From positions 124,001 through 188,000 of the forward strand of contig CANKLE010000005.1 of assembly GCA_947483075.1 (NCBI GenBank): a DNA stretch of 64,000 nt. Reading direction: 5' to 3'. The notes beneath the pieces are model-generated. The model searched no databases. It saw only the letters and a program-made list of their open reading frames with translations, and was not told where the DNA came from. Numbering within the stretch: the first letter of the stretch is position 1; each line of letters opens with the position of its first letter. This document shows, one piece after another, positions 55,234 to 62,752 of this stretch. A program made the position numbers and the translations under genes. This stretch comes from Flavobacteriaceae bacterium (lineage in GTDB: Bacteria; Bacteroidota; Bacteroidia; Flavobacteriales; Flavobacteriaceae).

Positions 55234-55770
55234 TTATTTATCCGTTAATAGTTGCTTTAATTTATCCCAGCGCGGGTCTATTGTTTCTTGTTCTTCTTTA
55301 CTTGGAGCAGAAACCGATAAGGCTTTTAATTTTTCTAGTGCGGGAGTTTGTAAAGTGCCTGCTTTAATGCCTGGATGTTCTTTTCTATAGGGTATAGAAA
55401 GTACAATCATTTCATACATATATTGCGACACATCCAACTGATGCTCCCCGTGAGGCAAAATCAACAACTCCTCGTTGTCATTATTGAATTGCTCTCCAAA
55501 CTGCACCACTAAATTGATTTTTCCTTTAAGGGGCAAATCAAACTCTTCTCCGGTTACATCGCAAGGAACGTGAATGGTTCCGCTGTGTTTGAAGCTGAGC
55601 TCTAAAAAGCTTGGTTTTTTCTCTAGTACTACTTTTACTTTGATGTCGGAACTTTCAAATTCGCGGTAATCAAAGCGGTCAAAGAACGTATTGTTAATCT
55701 GATATTCAAATTGGTGTTTGCCTAACTTTAACCCTAAAATAGGAATTAAAAATTCATTTAACTGTTTCAT
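55234..55770 (-). CDS. yceD: YceD/DUF177 family protein
   Basis: 178-residue DUF177 protein, paired with rpmF as in most bacteria and linked elsewhere to 23S rRNA accumulation. Conserved features: a beta-rich N-terminus, the central HVPCDVTGEEFDLPLKGKINLVVQFGEQF near 78-106 with the single typical Cys, and the C-terminal acidic/hydrophobic IDPRWDKLKQLL that usually ends the family. Gene order yceD-rpmF is retained. A -7 box lies at 55804-55811. Confidence 0.92.
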   Translation of the reverse strand: MKQLNEFLIPILGLKLGKHQFEYQINNTFFDRFDYREFESSDIKVKVVLEKKPSFLELSFKHSGTIHVPCDVTGEEFDLPLKGKINLVVQFGEQFNNDNEELLILPHGEHQLDVSQYMYEMIVLSIPYRKEHPGIKAGTLQTPALEKLKALSVSAPSKEEQETIDPRWDKLKQLLTDK

Positions 55771-55803
55771 TTTGACACCAATTTACCGAACGAATCGGGA
55801 GCG

Positions 55804-55811
55804 CAAAGATA
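55804..55811 (-). promoter_or_regulatory. -7 box of yceD-rpmF
   Basis: TATCTTTG on the minus strand, 33 bases before the yceD ATG; exact TAnnTTTG match. Confidence 0.55.
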
Positions 55812-55850
55812 TAAATTTATTGTACAATCAAAAATGTGGCGCGCATTTTT

Positions 55851-56912
55851 TTATCGAATATTTTTTTCTTCTTTTATTTCTCTGATTCTCATCGGATTAG
55901 CGCTGATTTCGAGATACTGATTTCGGGAATGAAATACATCTATGGCCAAATAAACCGCTTCTTTAAACGAATTAAAATCGGCGGTTCCTTTTCCGGCGAT
56001 ATCAAAAGCCGTTCCGTGATCGGGCGAGGTTCTAATTTTGGCCAAGCCAGCGGTAAAATTAACCCCTTTGCCAAAAGACAAGGTTTTAAAAGGGACCAAG
56101 CCTTGGTCGTGATACATCGCCAAAACGGCGTCGTACTTTTCGTATTGGTTGCTGCCAAAAAAACCATCGGCAGGAAAAGGCCCGTAGACCAAGATTCCTT
56201 TTTCGGCTAGTTTTTTTATCGTGGGCTTAATAATGGTTTCTTCTTCTTTGCCAATAACCCCATTGTCTCCGCTGTGTGGGTTCAATCCCAAGACGGCTAT
56301 TTTTGGTTTTACTAAACTAAAATCTTGCACCAAGGTTTTGCGAATGGTTTCGATTTTCTCGCTCAATAATTTTTCGGTTAAATGCTGCGAAACCTCGTTT
56401 ACAGGAATATGATCGGTGAGTAAGCCCACGCGCAATCGGTCTTGCACCATGAGCATCAAGGCGTTTCCTTCTAATTCTTGGTCTAAGTAATCGGTATGCC
56501 CCGGGAATTTAAAATCATCCGATTGGGCATTGTATTTATTAATAGGCGCCGTGACCAACACGTCAATTTTACCTTCTTTTAATGCCTTGGTTGCCGCTAC
56601 AAAAGACTGGATGCCGAAGCTGCCGCCCAATTCTGTGGCCTCTCCAAAGGTCAAATCAACGCCTTCTCGCCACACATTCAGTACGTTTATTTTTCCTACG
56701 ACCACCTGGTCCAAGGTGTCAATACCATGAAACATGGCTTCCGTTTCGATCGTTTTTTTGATGAACGAAAGTAATTTTACATTGGCAAAAATTACCGGGG
56801 TACAAAGTTCCATCATGCGCGTGTCCTCGAATGTTTTTAAAACCACTTCGCTGCCTATACCGTTTAAATCTCCGATTGAAATTCCAACCAATATATTTTC
56901 TGCTTTTTTCAT
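55851..56912 (-). CDS. pdxA: 4-hydroxythreonine-4-phosphate dehydrogenase
   Basis: Acts in the DXP-dependent pathway to pyridoxal phosphate. 353 residues from the ATG at 56912 (MKKAENILVG), as the 13-residue longer frame would cross the promoter. Family motifs: ISIGDLNGIGSEV near 12-24, VTAPINKYN near 128, FPGHTDYLDQELEG near 142, a metal-binding HIPVNEVSQHLT near 176, and YHDQGLVPFKTLSFGKGVNFTAGL near 275. All metal-binding His are present. Divergent from ribE, with -7 boxes that overlap. Confidence 0.95.
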   Translation of the reverse strand: MKKAENILVGISIGDLNGIGSEVVLKTFEDTRMMELCTPVIFANVKLLSFIKKTIETEAMFHGIDTLDQVVVGKINVLNVWREGVDLTFGEATELGGSFGIQSFVAATKALKEGKIDVLVTAPINKYNAQSDDFKFPGHTDYLDQELEGNALMLMVQDRLRVGLLTDHIPVNEVSQHLTEKLLSEKIETIRKTLVQDFSLVKPKIAVLGLNPHSGDNGVIGKEEETIIKPTIKKLAEKGILVYGPFPADGFFGSNQYEKYDAVLAMYHDQGLVPFKTLSFGKGVNFTAGLAKIRTSPDHGTAFDIAGKGTADFNSFKEAVYLAIDVFHSRNQYLEISANPMRIREIKEEKNIR

Positions 56913-56935
56913 GGGTACTACCGGGTATTTATTGC

Positions 56936-56956
56936 TAATTTTGACGGGCAAATTTA
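56936..56956. promoter_or_regulatory. Crossing divergent -7 boxes of ribE and pdxA
   Basis: Plus strand TAATTTTG (56936-56943) for ribE; minus strand TAAATTTG (56956-56949) for pdxA. The boxes face each other, so the two transcripts would share their first few bases and the promoters cannot both be occupied. Confidence 0.5.
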
Positions 56957-56972
56957 GTAAAATAAAACTACA

Positions 56973-57563
56973 ATGTTCACAGGAATCATAGAAACCCTCG
57001 GCACGCTTGTCGAAGTAAAGAAAGACCTAGAAAACTTACATCTCACGGTTCAAACTCCGTTAACAAGCGAATTAAAAATAGACCAAAGTGTGGCCCACAA
57101 TGGGGTTTGCCTCACGGTTGTTTCCAAAACAGAATCTAGCTATACGGTTACGGCCATTCAGGAAACTTGTCTGAAAACCAATATTGAATCTTGGGCGGTG
57201 GGCGACGCGATCAATTTAGAACGCGCCATGGTATTGGGCGCAAGACTCGACGGACACATCGTGCAAGGCCACGTAGACCAAACTGGAATTTGCACTGAAA
57301 TTCGGGAAGCAGAAGGCAGCTGGTATTATAGTTTTGAGTACGAGCCTAGCCTACACAATATTACCATCGAAAAAGGATCCATTACCGTAAACGGCGTGAG
57401 CCTGACTGTGGTGAATTCTAAAGCCAATTCCTTTAGCGTGGCCATTATTCCCTACACCTACGAACACACCAATTTTCACGCTTTTAAAGTAGGCGCCCAA
57501 GTAAATTTAGAATTTGATGTGATTGGCAAATACGTGAGCCGATTGCATGGGTTGAGACTTTAG
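56973..57563 (+). CDS. ribE: Riboflavin synthase, alpha subunit
   Basis: Dismutates two lumazine molecules into riboflavin. 196 residues with two lumazine-binding repeats: MFTGIIETLG at 1-10, VAHNGVCLTVVSKTE near 40-54, then LDGHIVQGHVDQTG near 92-105 and the second copy GSITVNGVSLTVVNSK near 134-150. No FMN riboswitch is visible in the short upstream region. Single gene; the following kilobase holds repeats only. Confidence 0.96.
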   Translation: MFTGIIETLGTLVEVKKDLENLHLTVQTPLTSELKIDQSVAHNGVCLTVVSKTESSYTVTAIQETCLKTNIESWAVGDAINLERAMVLGARLDGHIVQGHVDQTGICTEIREAEGSWYYSFEYEPSLHNITIEKGSITVNGVSLTVVNSKANSFSVAIIPYTYEHTNFHAFKVGAQVNLEFDVIGKYVSRLHGLRL

Positions 57564-58545
57564 AAGTTGTCGGTTGTCAGTTATCCGTTGTCTGTCTGGA
57601 AGATTGAATGATTTAAAAATTGAATGATTGAAAGATTTCGTCTTAAAGACACCGCTTTCTTCCGAAGTATCCAGATACTCTGTCTGCTTTTTTCTCGCAA
57701 TCCCGAAGTTTCGGGACGCAATCCCGATAAATCGGGACGCAAAGGTTTTTGGCGACTTGGCGACTTGGCGAGAAACTAAAATCCTTTCGTGTAGTTATAA
57801 AGAATTTACGTAGAAACGAATTTTATCTCTTTGTAGTCACGGATTGCACACGAGCGAAGCGACTGCCGAAGGAAATCCGCGCTATCGGGTTAGATGATTG
57901 AAAGATTTTGTATTGCTGTAACAATTGTGCCTCGAAGTTTCGGTCCCGAAGTGTCGGGATTCAGATTGTCTCTCCTCTCTCCTCTTTTAATCTCTCATCT
58001 AAAAATATTCGTGCATTCGTGGCTATCAACTAACCGTTCATAGTATACTCCCAAAACTCCCCTCTCGAGAGGGGCTGGGGGTGTGTTTTTGGTTAAAAAG
58101 TTTAGGGTTTAAGGGTTAATTTAGAAAATGAGACCGCCAGCTGTTCTTAGTATACTTCTGGAAATCAAAAATCAAACATCGTTGATCGTTACCCGAGAGC
58201 TTTGCTCGAACTGGCGAAGCAATCGTTAATCCTTTCTTTTTCCTTGATGAAAAAGAAACAAAAAATCAAGACCTGGGATTTTCGGCGATCAAAATAGGCT
58301 CACTTCCTAAAACTCAAAAACTCCCCCGCTCGCAAACTCGCGGGCTCAAACAGTTCGAGTTTCTTCACGGTCCCGAAACTTCGGGATCTCCTTTTTGTCC
58401 CGACGCTTCGGGACGCCTGCCAAATCCGATGGTCGGAGAAGTCTTCGGGAGTGCTAAAATGGTTGTTGGAATTTATTTAATTCGTGGCTAAAAGCTAACT
58501 GCTGACAGCTGACAGCTAATTACTAAAAGCTAACAGCCCTAAAAA
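57564..58545. repeat. Composite intergenic repeat mosaic C (inverted)
   Basis: About 1 kb without a gene. Modules: ATTGAATGATT words (about 57602-57640); TCCCGAAG-type palindromes at 57701-57716, 57722-57736, 57944-57959, 58371-58386 and 58398-58413; a GCGACTTGG tandem (about 57750-57770); inverted family 3 copy 3 (58031-58090); an inverted TATACTAAG remnant (about 58138-58150); inverted family 1 copy C (58236-58386; stem 58310-58318 with 58354-58362); inverted family 4 (58416-58455); CTGACAG words to 58520. Same module order as mosaic B, reversed. Confidence 0.8.
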
Positions 58546-58575
58546 CAAAAAACTCCGATTTAGATCGAAGTTTTT
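58545..58575 (-). terminator. Terminator of the proline-rich small gene
   Basis: On the minus strand ACTTCGAT pairs with ATCGGAGT (one T-G pair) and is followed by a T run. The hairpin overlaps the stop codon at 58560. Confidence 0.7.
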
Positions 58576-58769
58576 CTATTGGATTTGTGTGTAAACACAT
58601 AATAAGCGGTTGCGATTCCTATAAAAAACAACACCCAAACGCCCTGGTCTATGGGAAGTCCTGGTGGGGGTGGAATACCCGGTGGGGGTGGACCATTACG
58701 GGCCTCAACCGAGAAAACACCACATAGCAGTGTCATCAGAATGGCAATTATGTAAGGGGCCTTTTTCAT
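58560..58769 (-). CDS. Small proline-rich membrane protein, hypothetical
   Basis: 69-residue protein from the ATG at 58769; the longer frame adds 12 residues before a clear MKKAPYIIAILMTLLCG signal or membrane segment. The mature part begins with two PPPP runs (NGPPPPGIPPPPGLPIDQG) and continues with a second hydrophobic helix (VWVLFFIGIATAYYVF) and a basic tail. This PPPG-type small protein recurs in Bacteroidota with no known role. Consecutive prolines would need elongation factor P for translation. The Pro codons give paired G-runs on the plus strand at 58666-58692. Confidence 0.75.
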   Translation of the reverse strand: MKKAPYIIAILMTLLCGVFSVEARNGPPPPGIPPPPGLPIDQGVWVLFFIGIATAYYVFTHKSNRKTSI

Positions 58770-58846
58770 AAGTGTGTAAAAGTAATTAAAAAATCGTTCT
58801 TTCAAAATTTTTTAAAACCTAATTTAAAATCAATCCAAACCTAATG

Positions 58847-58874
58847 AAAAGCCCTACATTACTGCAAGGCTTTT
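58847..58874 (-). terminator. Hairpin following the left tRNA(CAU) copy
   Basis: On the minus strand AAAAGCCTTG pairs with TAGGGCTTTT around AGTAATG-type loop bases, then CATT. It lies directly past the tRNA-like 3' end and probably was the original tRNA terminator. Confidence 0.5.
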
Positions 58875-58950
58875 ACTTGTGGTCCCACTTGGGCTCGAAC
58901 CAAGGACCACCTGATTATGAGTCAGGTGCTCTAACCAACTGAGCTATAGG
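58872..58950 (-). repeat. Left attachment-site copy containing a tRNA(CAU) 3' fragment
   Basis: 79-base direct repeat, identical to 62754-62832. It covers tRNA positions 4-73 and eight bases of 3' flank. The first three tRNA positions do not match here, so acceptor pairs 1-72, 2-71 and 3-70 are lost; this copy is probably a non-functional fragment (tRNA-like span 58880-58953) marking the left end of the integrated element. Confidence 0.8.
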
Positions 58951-58982
58951 GATCCATTATGCTTTAAAAAGTCTTTCGCTGT

Positions 58983-59003
58983 TTGTACAAACTATGTGCA
59001 AAC
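58983..59003. repeat. Left arm-type site
   Basis: 21-base site built of two 9-base TGTGCAAAC-like units 11 bases apart (first unit has A for G). 20 of 21 bases match the right site at 62691-62711, in the same orientation, just inside the element ends. The spacing of about one helical turn fits binding of an integrase or accessory protein. Confidence 0.6.
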
Positions 59004-59714
59004 CAAAACCTGGTTTTAAAATATGTTTTTTTAATTGGAGCCAAATGTATTATATTTTTCAAAACAAAAAAAGAGAAAAAAGAAAGCTCCATATTTTGAG
59101 GAAATGATGAACGAGAATGGAAGGAAGCATGACTGACTGGTAGTGAAGAATGAACTCTAACTTTGCTTACCTTTTTTGAAAGATAGTCTAATTCAGGACA
59201 ACGTAACACCCCCAAGCACCACAGAAAAAACATGGAATTTATGGAGTGTTTTTTTGAGGAGCGATGGTTGGTGTTGTGGCAATCAAACAGCAGCCTAAGG
59301 TTGGGAACAAAACGTAGCTTTTGCGAAGTGGCGTGGAAAACTTAGAGCGTTTGTTGGGGAAATAATAAAAAACAGCCTTTAGGCGTTCTTTGATTTGAAG
59401 CAAACGAAGTGAGCAAACCCCAACTGCTGTTTGAAGGAGCAACCACCAAATTAACATAGAGCGAAAGACAACAATACTGCTGGAATGCAGTGCAACGAAA
59501 TGAAGCTGTATTTTGGATTTAGTAGCTCTAACGAACGCAATGAGTGCGTGTGTGAAGATTGGGAGCGCAGAAAACAAAAAAGAGCTGCTATTTTTCTTAG
59601 CTGCTCTTAGTTTTGGTTTCAAGTGGTCTGTGGAATGGAAGCTTGTTAAAGCGACTGGAACAGCCCAACGTAACAAAGCAAACGATTGTAGTGAGACCTT
59701 TTGATTGCTATTTC
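59004..59714. other. Non-coding left part of the element
   Basis: About 710 bases without a convincing gene; the two minus-strand frames here look like chance reading frames. CAAACAGCAG at 59284-59293 is matched by its perfect inverted copy CTGCTGTTTG at 59424-59433, 150 bases away. A terminator hairpin lies at 59573-59609. The remainder up to 59714 shows short repeated words (AACGAAGTGAG, AACGCAATGAG) and no clear function. Confidence 0.55.
59573..59609 (-). terminator. Terminator of the FISUMP lipoprotein gene
   Basis: On the minus strand AAGAGCAGC pairs with GCAGCTCTT (one mismatch) around a loop of about 11 bases, followed by TTTTTTG. It lies about 105 bases past the lipoprotein stop. 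Confidence 0.7.
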
Positions 59715-60665
59715 TTAATCTTTAAGACATCTAACTGAAAGAGCACCATGAAAATCACCATTTGTTCCTCTATAAGCACTCGCATTAACAGATACATTAT
59801 TACGAAAGTAAGCAAAAGTATTGTTAAACGTTGAAGTCCAATAATTTGAACTATATCCTTTAAATTGAAATGTTCCATTTGGTTCGCGAACTCCACCTGG
59901 CAAACTCGTAAAACCACTACTATTTGAAGCTCCTGTATTAGGACTATCCCATAAAGTTGTTGATTTCATTTTTCCACCAGCAACTGTCAAGCCACCCAAA
60001 CAATCAGTAAGCTGAGTCCATTCAGAATCACTTGCTATATGCCAACCTGTTGGAGCTAGTCCTCTAGAGTCGTTTACAGCATACCAATTATATAATTTAC
60101 CATAAATAGCACCATTTGCTGGATCATTGTTGTAGTAGCACCAAGCTCCTGTTGTTAGATTTGCCCAAGTAATGGGGTCTGTAACCTGAGGAATTACATC
60201 ACCATTTCTATAACGAGATACATTCAAATTTGATTGCATCCAAGTTTGATTGCAAATAGTTACTAATTGATAATTGTTTCCATCTATGTCTGTTGTAAAT
60301 GTAAGCAGTGTAAATTCATTAGAATAAGTTGGTGAGTTTCCGGCTGAATTATAAGAATATACTCTATACGTATATGTAGTATTTGGAATTAACCCTACAT
60401 CATTAAATGTAGTAATATCGGTTACTGTAGTTCCCACGACAGCATAAACACCTGTACCAGTTTTACGTTCTATTTTAAATCCTGTTTCATTGGTGGAATT
60501 GTCTGTCCATGAAAGATTAATTTGAATTGAAGAAGCTACAACTCCAGTTAAATTAGAAGGAGACACAGGTACAACGGTTGTTGTGCTATTACCATTTCCA
60601 TCATTACTTGTCGAGCAAGAGTAGAATAGAGCTAATCCTATTAATAAGGTTAATATCTTTTTCAT
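59715..60665 (-). CDS. FISUMP-domain lipoprotein with fibronectin type III domain
   Basis: 316-residue putative surface lipoprotein, apparently the cargo of the element. The signal peptide ends LFYSCSTSND (lipobox Cys near residue 17). One FN3 domain covers about 35-125 (NLSWTDNSTNETGFKIERKTGT, TYTYRVYSYNSAGNS). A FISUMP-type domain (Fibrobacter succinogenes major paralogous domain, formylglycine-enzyme-like fold) covers about 128-316: GNNYQLVTICNQTWMQSNLNVSRYRNGD, WCYYNNDPANGAIYGKLYNWYAV, GLAPTGWHIASDSEWTQL, and a final LSVRCLKD. Its function is unknown in any organism. Such domains often diversify in families of surface proteins. Confidence 0.88.
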   Translation of the reverse strand: MKKILTLLIGLALFYSCSTSNDGNGNSTTTVVPVSPSNLTGVVASSIQINLSWTDNSTNETGFKIERKTGTGVYAVVGTTVTDITTFNDVGLIPNTTYTYRVYSYNSAGNSPTYSNEFTLLTFTTDIDGNNYQLVTICNQTWMQSNLNVSRYRNGDVIPQVTDPITWANLTTGAWCYYNNDPANGAIYGKLYNWYAVNDSRGLAPTGWHIASDSEWTQLTDCLGGLTVAGGKMKSTTLWDSPNTGASNSSGFTSLPGGVREPNGTFQFKGYSSNYWTSTFNNTFAYFRNNVSVNASAYRGTNGDFHGALSVRCLKD

Positions 60666-61108
60666 ATTGATTTGAAGATTAATTATTTAACAAATGTAGT
60701 ATTTTTTTGATTATGGGTGGGGGGGTGCTTCAGATGAATTTTTTGAGTGGGGTGATCTCATGGAAGGGAACTTCAATGTCATACACAGATCAAATAACGT
60801 AATTTCTTAAAGCGAACCACCTAGAAAGGCCATTACAAAGCTATATTTATTCTCTTATGTTTTATATTACACGTTGGTGCTTGTACAAGATAAAATAGAA
60901 GCACTTGTATGCGTCTAATCATTTGTATATGAGTTACTTATTAAGTTGTTAAAAACACGTTATTTTTACAGGTTTTGTTGAAAACACCCCTCTTTTTGTT
61001 TATAAGTAAGGGGTTGACAAATAGGGTGTTTTTTATGGAGGCCTTATCTTTGCTGTTCCAGGGTTTATTGTGTAATAGCTCTCTTAATTCTTTAATATAG
61101 AATAGTTT
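60666..61108. other. Control region between the lipoprotein gene and the orphan gene
   Basis: About 440 bases without a gene. It contains a long G-run (60714-60725), a 9-base perfect inverted repeat AAAACACCC (60981-60989) and GGGTGTTTT (61024-61032) whose left arm overlaps a shorter alternative stem ACCCCT/AGGGGT (60986-60991 with 61009-61014), a TTGACA at 61014-61019, and a -7 box TATCTTTG at 61045-61052. The -7 box would start the orphan gene transcript near 61058. Confidence 0.5.
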
Positions 61109-61465
61109 ATGAAAAAATATGTAAATACAGTTTCTAAGAAGAGGATGATAACAAACAGCATTAAGATAAATGATGAGTATTTTAACGTTGGTGTATTGAT
61201 TAAGGAAGATCCATTGTTCATTTGGAACGCAATTCACACAATTGGAAGCAGACACTCTCTTGATAGAACTACATACCACATTCTTAAATCAACAATTTTG
61301 AAAATCAATCCAGAGTTGGTAAAAGACGTTGAAAAAAAGAAATCTGAAATAGAAATGATGGCTTATAACAAAAAAACTACGCAAAAGCTTTTAGAGGCTA
61401 TAAAGAATAATGAAATAGATAAACCAGGATGTAGATTTAGATCTTTAACTAATCTACAAAATTAA
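61109..61465 (+). CDS. Orphan protein of the integrative element
   Basis: 118-residue protein, unknown family. It is basic and rich in Lys, Ile and Asn with no signal peptide; predicted alpha-rich in the C-terminal half (VEKKKSEIEMMAYNKKTTQKLLEAIKNNEI). The N-terminal part has a short beta-like YFNVGVLIKEDPLFIWNAIHTIG segment. Its 3' end overlaps the integrase 3' end by 12 bases in opposite orientation. Its place beside the integrase and its own promoter and inverted repeat suggest a regulator or a recombination helper, but no sequence hallmark supports a specific role. Confidence 0.6.
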   Translation: MKKYVNTVSKKRMITNSIKINDEYFNVGVLIKEDPLFIWNAIHTIGSRHSLDRTTYHILKSTILKINPELVKDVEKKKSEIEMMAYNKKTTQKLLEAIKNNEIDKPGCRFRSLTNLQN

Positions 61466-62659
61466 TATCACTGTCTTGTGCATATCATCAAGAACATCAG
61501 TTTCAAATTTATCTAGATAAATGTTAGTTATCTTATTTCCATACTCATGACCAAGTGCTTCAGCAATTAATTCATTAGAATACCCCATACGTTTAGCTAT
61601 AGTAGCAAATGAATGCCTACTGGAATATGTTGTTACAGGACAACCTAGACCAACCTCTGCAGATAATCGCTTCAAATATTTATTGGTGGTCTTGATGCAT
61701 TGATGGATTATTCTTTTTGCTCTTATAGAGTTTTCTGGTACTCCAATTGGAATGATTGGCAGGAGATAATGGTCTCCAGGAAGATGTAATTGGTTTACTA
61801 TACTTTCAGCAATAGGAAACAGTTTTACATTATAGTTTTTGTGTGTCTTTCTTCGTTTGTATTCAATTCTACCATCAATGATGTTTGCATACTTTAAATA
61901 GGCTAAATCAGTGAAAGAAATCCCACGTAGATAGAAGCTCAACATGAAGTAATTCAATGCTCTCCAAGAAGGTGATTTCTGTTGCAAAGGAATTTCTAAA
62001 AGCTTAGCAATATCCTCCTTTAGAACAGCTCTTTTTGCTGTTTTTTCACTCTTGATACTGATGTCGTGGAAAGGGTAATAGCTACGTTCAATCACTTTCA
62101 ATTTAATGGCCTTATTATAGATTGCACGTATCGATCTAAAGTAGTTTGAAACGCTATTTATTTTGAGTCCTGAAGTAATTAAATGATGGCTAAACTGGTC
62201 TAACAGTTTGTAATTAACTTCCTGAAAGGTAACATCTCTTCCACAATACGTAATTAGTCTGTTCACCCCTGTTTGATAGACCATTGCGTTACCTAACCTA
62301 TTCGCTTCAATCATTTGTTGAATGATTCTGTTTGCGAAGACCTGAAATGTTTCTGGATCTTCAACTTGTGGTTTCCCAGAGAGTATTGCTTTGAGTTTCT
62401 CAATTGAAAACTCATCATCTAACAAGAGAACAGCTTGTTCTATTTTAAAGAAATGCTTGGAAAGCTTTATATTAAGTGGCTTTGCATTTGGGTGCGTCTT
62501 TATCACTTGCCCTTTTCTTTCATCCCAATAATGCTGTTGAAGTGAAACACCTGAATTAATGGTGTAGACTTTTTTACAATCAATTATTCTAAAGATGATG
62601 TTGAATGTTCCATCAGATTTTGCTCTACGAAGGTCTAAGAGCGTTTTAATGTTTGCCAT
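61454..62659 (-). CDS. Tyrosine recombinase / integrase
   Basis: Site-specific recombinase of 401 residues that should catalyse insertion at the adjacent tRNA. Start chosen at the ATG at 62659 (MANIKTLLDLRRAKSDGTF), since the longer frame starts with TTG at 62698 inside the right arm-type site. Order: arm-binding N-terminal domain (1-90), SAM-like core-binding domain (about 110-200), catalytic domain from about 215. Visible catalytic residues: Arg in YLRGISFTDLAYLKYANI, the YSSRHSFATIAKRMG box, ALGHEYGNKITNIYLDKF with His and the Tyr nucleophile. It is the usual Bacteroidota integrase type. The gene ends convergent with the orphan gene. Confidence 0.95.
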   Translation of the reverse strand: MANIKTLLDLRRAKSDGTFNIIFRIIDCKKVYTINSGVSLQQHYWDERKGQVIKTHPNAKPLNIKLSKHFFKIEQAVLLLDDEFSIEKLKAILSGKPQVEDPETFQVFANRIIQQMIEANRLGNAMVYQTGVNRLITYCGRDVTFQEVNYKLLDQFSHHLITSGLKINSVSNYFRSIRAIYNKAIKLKVIERSYYPFHDISIKSEKTAKRAVLKEDIAKLLEIPLQQKSPSWRALNYFMLSFYLRGISFTDLAYLKYANIIDGRIEYKRRKTHKNYNVKLFPIAESIVNQLHLPGDHYLLPIIPIGVPENSIRAKRIIHQCIKTTNKYLKRLSAEVGLGCPVTTYSSRHSFATIAKRMGYSNELIAEALGHEYGNKITNIYLDKFETDVLDDMHKTVILIL

Positions 62660-62690
62660 AAAGGTTGGTTTATGGTCTTGGCATGCTATT

Positions 62691-62711
62691 TTGTGCAAAC
62701 TATGTGCAAAC
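62691..62711. repeat. Right arm-type site next to the integrase start
   Basis: 21-base site made of two exact TGTGCAAAC units 11 bases apart. It matches the left site at 58983-59003 in 20 of 21 bases. It lies about 30 bases upstream of the integrase ATG and overlaps the alternative TTG start, so binding here could also repress the integrase gene. Confidence 0.6.
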
Positions 62712-62720
62712 TTTTAAACC

Positions 62721-62752
62721 AAAAAAGACCTCATAGGAACATGAAGTCTTTT
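62721..62752 (-). terminator. Terminator of the intact tRNA(CAU)
   Basis: On the minus strand AAAAGACTTCAT pairs with ATGAGGTCTTTT (one U-G pair), then a T run. It follows the tRNA 3' end and separates it from the integrase gene. Confidence 0.85.

Noticed and set aside
56913..56972. FMN riboswitch before ribE
   Set aside because: The divergent gap is about 60 bases and has none of the conserved FMN aptamer segments.
58880..58953. Second functional tRNA(CAU) gene
   Set aside because: The first three acceptor bases cannot pair with the 3' end, so it is better read as an attachment-site fragment; the intact copy is at 62762-62835.
59239..59676. 145-residue minus-strand protein in the integrative element
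   Set aside because: No signal peptide, family motif or upstream promoter, and it runs through the terminator hairpin of the lipoprotein gene; it looks like a chance frame.
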